DNA of 64,000 nt, taken from assembly GCF_002943425.1 (NCBI RefSeq), contig NZ_PTRA01000003.1, positions 124,001 through 188,000 on the forward strand, in the 5' to 3' direction. Positions 59,710 through 64,000 of this stretch are shown in pieces; the stretch's first letter is position 1; each line of letters opens with the position of its first letter. The notes beneath the pieces were generated by a model. The model was given only the letters and a program-made list of their open reading frames with translations. It ran no database searches and had not been told where the DNA came from. The stretch is from Siphonobacter curvatus (GTDB taxonomy: Bacteria; Bacteroidota; Bacteroidia; Cytophagales; Spirosomataceae). The translations under genes were made by a program, and so were the position numbers.

Positions 59710-61011
59710 ATGGAGACCACCATCACACCCAACCGCTACGTAGAAGATACCCACGGTTACACAAAAGAAGGAAAAGTTTATCTGAAAGGCTATGCTGGCT
59801 ATCCCGACCGGGAAATTGGCTACGTACGCAATACAGAAGAGGAAGCGTTAGATTATTTCCGAAATCGATTTCAGTTAGCTCAGCAAAAAGTCATTCAGCT
59901 TCACCAGGACGTGCAGGAAGCCCAAAACAAGGGCTCGTACCTGACCAAACTTTTGCAATTACGCAAAAACCTGCTGGAGTTCGACGGCCTTGGCGATTTT
60001 CCGCCTTTGCTGGCTATGCTCGATAAGCTGGAAACGTACCTTCGCGAACTGATCTCCTCAAACCAGGTAAAAAATCTGGAAATTAAACGAGCCCTGCTTG
60101 AAGAAGTTCATCAGGCCGCTACGGCTATTCCCGATTGGAATGAAGCCACGGACAAAATTCAAGAAATCAAAACCAAATGGCTAAAAACCGGACCGGTCGA
60201 TAAACCGTATCACGATGAAATCGAAGGTGGTTTCGATCGGATTTCGGATGATTTCTTCCAACGCCGTCGCGAATACTACGCCGAACAAAATCGGATCATT
60301 GATGAACGCTTTGATAAACTCGAAGACATCGTTGCCGAGTCGGAAAAATTAATGCGGAGCACGGAGTTTGATGAAGCCTTTGTACGGGTTCGTCAGCTAC
60401 AGAATGAGTGGAAAACCGTAGGCCCCGTACCTCCCAAGCGGCAAAGTAAACTGTGGAAACGCTTCAAGAAGGCGACGACCATTTTCTTTGATCGTTATAA
60501 TGCCATGAAAGGCATTACGCCCCGTCCTCGGGTAGACCCCCGTTTACAGGAGCTACAAAATATTGCGGCTGAAGCGGAAACGCTAACCGCATCCGTTCAT
60601 CAGGATGTTATTTCCAAAGCCTCTGATCGGGCCAAGGAATTGCTGGTGAAGTGGAAAGACCTCGCTCCGAAGGTGAAAACGCTGGACCGGAACGTGGCCG
60701 AGAAATTCCGCTTAGCCTGCGATAAAGTATTTGAGTTGAACTACCTGCGTCGGGTGATTGGCTATCGTTATCCGGATTTCGACGAGAAGCCGAAACGTGA
60801 TCAGCTGAAAATTCAGATTTATCAGATGGAATATCTGGTACGCAAGGAAAAAGGCGATCTGGAACAATACCTGGAGTTTGATGGTCGAATTCGGGCTTAT
60901 GTAGCTGCTGATAAAGCTCTTTTCCAAAAGGTGAATACCCAGAAGCGGAAAGTAGCCGTGAAGGAAATGCTACTAGTTGAATTCAAACGCGATCTGGAAA
61001 CCGTACTCTAA
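59710..61011 (+). CDS. DUF349-repeat protein
   Basis: 433 residues from ATG 59710 (METTITPNRYVEDTHGYTK). Several DUF349 repeats: the pattern W...G.v......LW..F......F.....Y is seen in IKTKWLKTGPVDKPYHDEIE, LQNEWKTVGPVPPKRQSKLW and LLVKWKDLAPKVKTLDRN. All helical, cytoplasmic, role unknown; DUF349 proteins in proteobacteria are loosely tied to translation. It is divergent from ettA, a pairing worth noting. Confidence 0.88.
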   Translation: METTITPNRYVEDTHGYTKEGKVYLKGYAGYPDREIGYVRNTEEEALDYFRNRFQLAQQKVIQLHQDVQEAQNKGSYLTKLLQLRKNLLEFDGLGDFPPLLAMLDKLETYLRELISSNQVKNLEIKRALLEEVHQAATAIPDWNEATDKIQEIKTKWLKTGPVDKPYHDEIEGGFDRISDDFFQRRREYYAEQNRIIDERFDKLEDIVAESEKLMRSTEFDEAFVRVRQLQNEWKTVGPVPPKRQSKLWKRFKKATTIFFDRYNAMKGITPRPRVDPRLQELQNIAAEAETLTASVHQDVISKASDRAKELLVKWKDLAPKVKTLDRNVAEKFRLACDKVFELNYLRRVIGYRYPDFDEKPKRDQLKIQIYQMEYLVRKEKGDLEQYLEFDGRIRAYVAADKALFQKVNTQKRKVAVKEMLLVEFKRDLETVL

Positions 61012-61035
61012 CGATCCGGCATATTATTTTATCTA

Positions 61036-61066
61036 AAGAGCCAGTCTTGTGAAAGACTGGCTCTTG
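61036..61066 (+). terminator. Terminator of the DUF349 gene
   Basis: AAGAGCCAGTCTT / AAGACTGGCTCTT stem, loop GTGA. Confidence 0.9.
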
Positions 61067-61160
61067 CTTTAAAAAGTGCTTAAAATGTAATATTATGGGT
61101 TGAATTAGAGTTATCTATAGCTTTTGAGACCAATCCTTATTCCAAAACAATATATTCCGA

Positions 61161-62501
61161 ATGAGAGCACTTCAATACGCCATCACGATCCTACTACTAG
61201 GAACACTGGCTTCGTCGTGTAAAAAAGACAATGAAAACGATGGAGCTAAAGCTACAGCGGATGTACGAGACAGCGTTTACCTCTATTCAAAAACCTATTA
61301 TCTCTGGAACGACCGACTGCCTTCCTTAGCTAGCTTTAATCCTACGAGTTATGATTCGCCGGAAGCGGTCATGGAGAAAGTACGTACCTATAGTCCGTTG
61401 GGAACCAACGGCAAAAACCTAGACCGCTGGAGTTTTGCGATGACTAAGGAAAAGTGGGATGAGGTAGCTTCGGGAGCGAGTGGCGACTTAGGCATTAGTT
61501 TTGGCTTTGTTGCCGCGAATGATTTACGCGTAGCGTTTGTGTACAAGAACTCCGATCCTGGTAAACAAGGCGTGCAACGGGGCTGGCAGATTACCTCGGT
61601 CGATGGTATTACAGCGAACACGGCTAATATAGATGCCCTTTCGAAAGCCCTGTTTAAAGAGTCTATGCAGGTAGCTTTTAAAAAGCCGGATGGTACGACG
61701 CAGACCCTAACCCTGAAGGTTACTTCGTATCAGACCAATCCTGTACTGACGCGTACAATCATCAGTCAGAATGGCAAGAAGGTGGGGTATATCGCTTTTA
61801 GCAGTTTCTTAGGAGCTACTGCTTCAGCAGAGCTGGACGAAGCTTTTGCCTATTTTAAAGCGAATAGCGTAACCGATTTGATTTTTGATGAACGATACAA
61901 TGGCGGCGGCCAGGTCGTATTAGCTGAGAAAATAGCCGATCTGATTGTTCCCCGTTCAGCTGCAGGTAAGCTTATGTATAAGGACCAGCACAATCAAACG
62001 CTTTCCAAGTATTCGGGTTATAACACAAGTGAGAATTTTAGTAATCCTCTGCCCACGAATAACCTAAACCTAAGCCAGGTGGTGTTTATCACTACCGGAG
62101 AAACGGCTTCCGCTAGTGAATTACTGATTAACGTACTCAAGCCCTACATGACGGTGAAGCTAGTAGGGGAGACGACCTACGGAAAACCAGCGGGTTATTA
62201 CCCTCTTCCGGTTATGAATTATTACGCATTCCCACTCGCCGTCAAGCAAGTAAATGCCAGCAACTACGGTGAATATTACGAGGGACTCCCAGTAGATCGC
62301 CAGCAGGCGGATGATGTGACCCGCAACTGGGGGGATCCGCAGGAACTATGCATTAAAGATGCGTTGAGTTTTATTACGACGGGGCAATTCCCGGCTTCAA
62401 GCGGAAGGTTAGCTAATTTCAATCCGTATGCCATTCGGGCACATCAGGTTGTGGATTTGCCCGGCGTACTCCTGCGAAAGCCCAATACGCCAAAACTATA
62501 A
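61161..62501 (+). CDS. S41-family C-terminal processing peptidase, lipoprotein
   Basis: 446 residues. Lipobox LASSC followed by KKDNEND. A PDZ-like region (GDLGISFGFVAANDLRVAFV, about 110-185) and the S41 catalytic core: ITTGETASASELLINVLKPY with the nucleophile Ser, then VKLVGETTYGKPAGYYPLP with the Lys. FDERYNGGGQVVLAEKIADL is typical of the family. A Ser-Lys dyad protease anchored in an envelope membrane, substrate unknown. Transcribed alone. Confidence 0.92.
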   Translation: MRALQYAITILLLGTLASSCKKDNENDGAKATADVRDSVYLYSKTYYLWNDRLPSLASFNPTSYDSPEAVMEKVRTYSPLGTNGKNLDRWSFAMTKEKWDEVASGASGDLGISFGFVAANDLRVAFVYKNSDPGKQGVQRGWQITSVDGITANTANIDALSKALFKESMQVAFKKPDGTTQTLTLKVTSYQTNPVLTRTIISQNGKKVGYIAFSSFLGATASAELDEAFAYFKANSVTDLIFDERYNGGGQVVLAEKIADLIVPRSAAGKLMYKDQHNQTLSKYSGYNTSENFSNPLPTNNLNLSQVVFITTGETASASELLINVLKPYMTVKLVGETTYGKPAGYYPLPVMNYYAFPLAVKQVNASNYGEYYEGLPVDRQQADDVTRNWGDPQELCIKDALSFITTGQFPASSGRLANFNPYAIRAHQVVDLPGVLLRKPNTPKL

Positions 62502-62522
62502 GGGGTAGCCATTTTTAAATAG

Positions 62523-62553
62523 AAAACCTCCAGGCAACGCCCGGAGGTTTTTT
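62523..62553. terminator. Bidirectional terminator
   Basis: AAAACCTCC / GGAGGTTTTTT stem between the protease and the convergent beta-barrel gene. Confidence 0.85.
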
Positions 62554-62610
62554 CATTAACCTGAAAGTTATCTGTTGTACTGAAAATAAAAGGACGAGTG
62601 GGGGAAATGC

Positions 62611-63246
62611 TTAAAATTTATATCCTACGGAAAGTTGTACCGTCGAATTGCGTAACTGAACCAAGTCGTTGAAGGACATGTCTGAGTTTTTACTGAATGT
62701 AAAGTCTTTATTCAGGTTATTGAAGCCATAATTATAGCGACCCCCTACGACGAAATTACCCGCTTCAAATTCCAGTCCGGCTACGCCATCAACCCCTACT
62801 TTCTGGAAGGCGTTATTGTAGTTAATGGCAAACCAGCTATTTAAGCCAATCCGGGCATTGGCCAGGTAACTTACCTGAGGACCAGCCACAATTGATACAT
62901 TAGGCGTCACGTGAATCTTCGCTAATACGGGTACACTGATCGTGTTCATCGTCACGGAACCAATTCCATTCAAGACCCGAAAGCCCTGACGTGAGTACAA
63001 TAACTCCGGCTGAATACTGAATTTTTCGGCCACGGGAATGTCCGCAAATAGACCCGCGTGGAAATCCGTCCGTCCGTTGACCAGGTTACCCGGCCGGGGC
63101 GATACGATGACATTTGCCAGGTTCACCCCGCCTTTAATTCCAAAGCGAACGCCCTCGGGCTCGCTCGTCGGGCGGTAGCGATAGGACTGGGCATAGGTTA
63201 CAATCATGGAAAGAACAAAGGCTGAAGTGAAGAATAATTTTTTCAT
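62611..63246 (-). CDS. Outer membrane beta-barrel protein, PorT family
   Basis: 211 residues. Signal peptide ending MIVTYAQS; then barrel strands GVRFGIKGGVNLANVIV, FHAGLFADIPVAEKFSIQPE, LLYSRQGFRVLNGIGSVTMN, ISVPVLAKIHVTPNVSIVAG and the end VQLSVGYKF with final Phe. This is the common 8-stranded OMP_b-brl_2 family of Bacteroidetes. No substrate is known. Confidence 0.88.
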   Translation of the reverse strand: MKKLFFTSAFVLSMIVTYAQSYRYRPTSEPEGVRFGIKGGVNLANVIVSPRPGNLVNGRTDFHAGLFADIPVAEKFSIQPELLYSRQGFRVLNGIGSVTMNTISVPVLAKIHVTPNVSIVAGPQVSYLANARIGLNSWFAINYNNAFQKVGVDGVAGLEFEAGNFVVGGRYNYGFNNLNKDFTFSKNSDMSFNDLVQLRNSTVQLSVGYKF

Positions 63247-63450
63247 GGCTTATCAGGGAAATACCCGTTTTATTGTTTTCGATGCAAGGTCCGTTAGACG
63301 ATTCAAAAGTGGCTTTGATTTGAATATTTCAAGAATTTCCTGCGTTAAAGAGTGTTAAGCCATTTCTGAAAAAATGTTAAGGAAAAAAGGGAGTTCTGAA
63401 ACTGAGGCGCTAAGCGAAAGGAAACGTTTCAAAAGAACCCCAAAAAAGAA

Positions 63451-63478
63451 AGGGAGTCCATCGATTGATGGACTCCCT
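63451..63478 (-). terminator. Terminator of the GDP-fucose synthase gene
   Basis: AGGGAGTCCATC / GATGGACTCCCT perfect stem, loop GATT; T-rich on the minus strand. Confidence 0.85.
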
Positions 63479-63505
63479 AGTCAGAATGAGAAAGGAAAAG
63501 CTGCC

Positions 63506-64000
63506 TTAGAGGACGCGAATTTCTTCGTGCTCGACAAATTTTTCGTATACCTTACGAATCCCTTCGGGCAGATCTACGCGGTGCTTCCAGCCTAAGCCAT
63601 GCAGTTTGCTTACATCCATGAGCTTGCGCGGCGTACCGTCGGGTTTCTCGGTATTCCAAACCAGTTCGCCTTCAAAGCCTACGGTTTCTTTCACCAGTTC
63701 AGCCAGGGCTTTAATCGACAAGTCTTCACCCGTACCCACGTTGACAAACTCTTCGCCATCATACTGTTGCATGAGGAAGTAGCAGGCATCAGCCAGATCA
63801 TCCGCGTACAAAAATTCGCGTAAGGGCGAGCCCGTACCCCATACTTCCACCGTGGGGGAGCCATTCACTTTGGCTTCGTGGAATTTGCGGATCAACGCGG
63901 GCAGTACGTGCGAGTTCTGTAAATCGTAGTTATCGTTGGGACCGTAGAGGTTGGTGGGCATGACCGAGATAAAGTTGCGGCCGTACTGACGACGATACGA
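63506..64000 (-). CDS. fcl: GDP-L-fucose synthase, start outside the window
   Basis: The frame continues to the right edge; only the C-terminal 165 residues are present. The segment [20 protein letters not shown], then [35 protein letters not shown] and [13 protein letters not shown] match GDP-4-keto-6-deoxy-mannose epimerase-reductase. The catalytic Tyr and Lys are upstream or at the edge and cannot be checked. It completes GDP-L-fucose for surface glycans; GDP-mannose comes from the guanylyltransferase at 20.5 kb. Confidence 0.95.
   Translation of the reverse strand, partial: SYRRQYGRNFISVMPTNLYGPNDNYDLQNSHVLPALIRKFHEAKVNGSPTVEVWGTGSPLREFLYADDLADACYFLMQQYDGEEFVNVGTGEDLSIKALAELVKETVGFEGELVWNTEKPDGTPRKLMDVSKLHGLGWKHRVDLPEGIRKVYEKFVEHEEIRVL

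Noticed and set aside
63374-63595. 73-codon plus-strand frame before the GDP-fucose synthase gene
   Set aside because: It runs through a terminator hairpin and overlaps the fucose synthase; highly basic low-complexity reading.

Overview
The window reads as chromosomal core genome of a member of the Bacteroidetes, most likely Cytophagales (Spirosoma/Siphonobacter-like relatives; the genus is inferred and not proven). Supporting signs are the type IX secretion and gliding genes (PorD, PorW/SprE, GldE, a protein with a C-terminal T9SS sorting domain), the Bacteroidetes gene order bamD-rpoZ-coaBC-porD and recN, the HU-mutY-ssb-gldE block, a 29-residue basic protein of the AURKAIP1/COX24 type, many lipoproteins, the near absence of Shine-Dalgarno sequences, and promoters of the TTTG - about 19 nt - TAnnTTTG type. 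No plasmid, phage, insertion sequence or CRISPR array was seen.

Layout. 0-8.3 kb: a J-domain protein (start outside the window), RNase G, a 29-aa basic protein, a TPR protein, HU, then mutY, ssb, gldE and a Dabb protein. 8.3-13.7 kb: an SDR and a run of small proteins, many secreted or hydrophilic (an outer-membrane barrel, an extreme Arg/Asp/Glu lipoprotein, two DUF2383-like four-helix proteins, a Pro/Glu-rich protein, a small acidic protein). This looks like an envelope or stress locus and is the least understood part. 13.9-17.1 kb: assimilatory sulfate reduction (cysH, cysD, cysN). 17.4-26 kb: ring-cleaving dioxygenase, mini cytochrome b5, lipoprotein, thiL, mannose-1-P guanylyltransferase, DUF3089 lipoprotein, and a TonB-dependent receptor. 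26-28 kb: a MerR/CarH-like regulator that has lost the usual cobalamin-ligating His, a CruF-like carotenoid protein and tRNA-His. 28-35 kb: sodA, tadA, lipoprotein, DUF4301, ridA, sco, recN. 35-39.2 kb: Sm-like small protein, GNAT, porD, coaBC, rpoZ, bamD. 39.4-50.6 kb: hydroxyacid dehydrogenase, galM, tilS, OstA/LptA-like protein, T9SS cargo, long D-Ala-D-Ala ligase-like protein, coiled-coil protein, phosphohexomutase. 50.7-54.5 kb: GreA/GreB-like protein and the ATP synthase genes atpZ-orf-atpB-E-F-H, stopping before atpA/atpG. 54.6-64 kb: porW/sprE, a Crp-family regulator, ettA, DUF349 protein, S41 protease, beta-barrel protein and GDP-fucose synthase (start outside the window).

Functionally the window joins envelope biogenesis (BamD, OstA-like, T9SS parts, GDP-sugar synthesis), energy (F0 and delta subunits of ATP synthase), sulfur assimilation, DNA repair (MutY, RecN, SSB) and translation (EttA, TadA, TilS, RNase G). 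Most transcription units end in clear hairpin terminators, listed below. I found no clearly new multi-gene system. The best leads are the ligand-deficient CarH-like regulator beside a carotenoid gene, the Sm-like protein overlapping a GNAT gene, the charged lipoprotein cluster, and the long TTG-started ligase.
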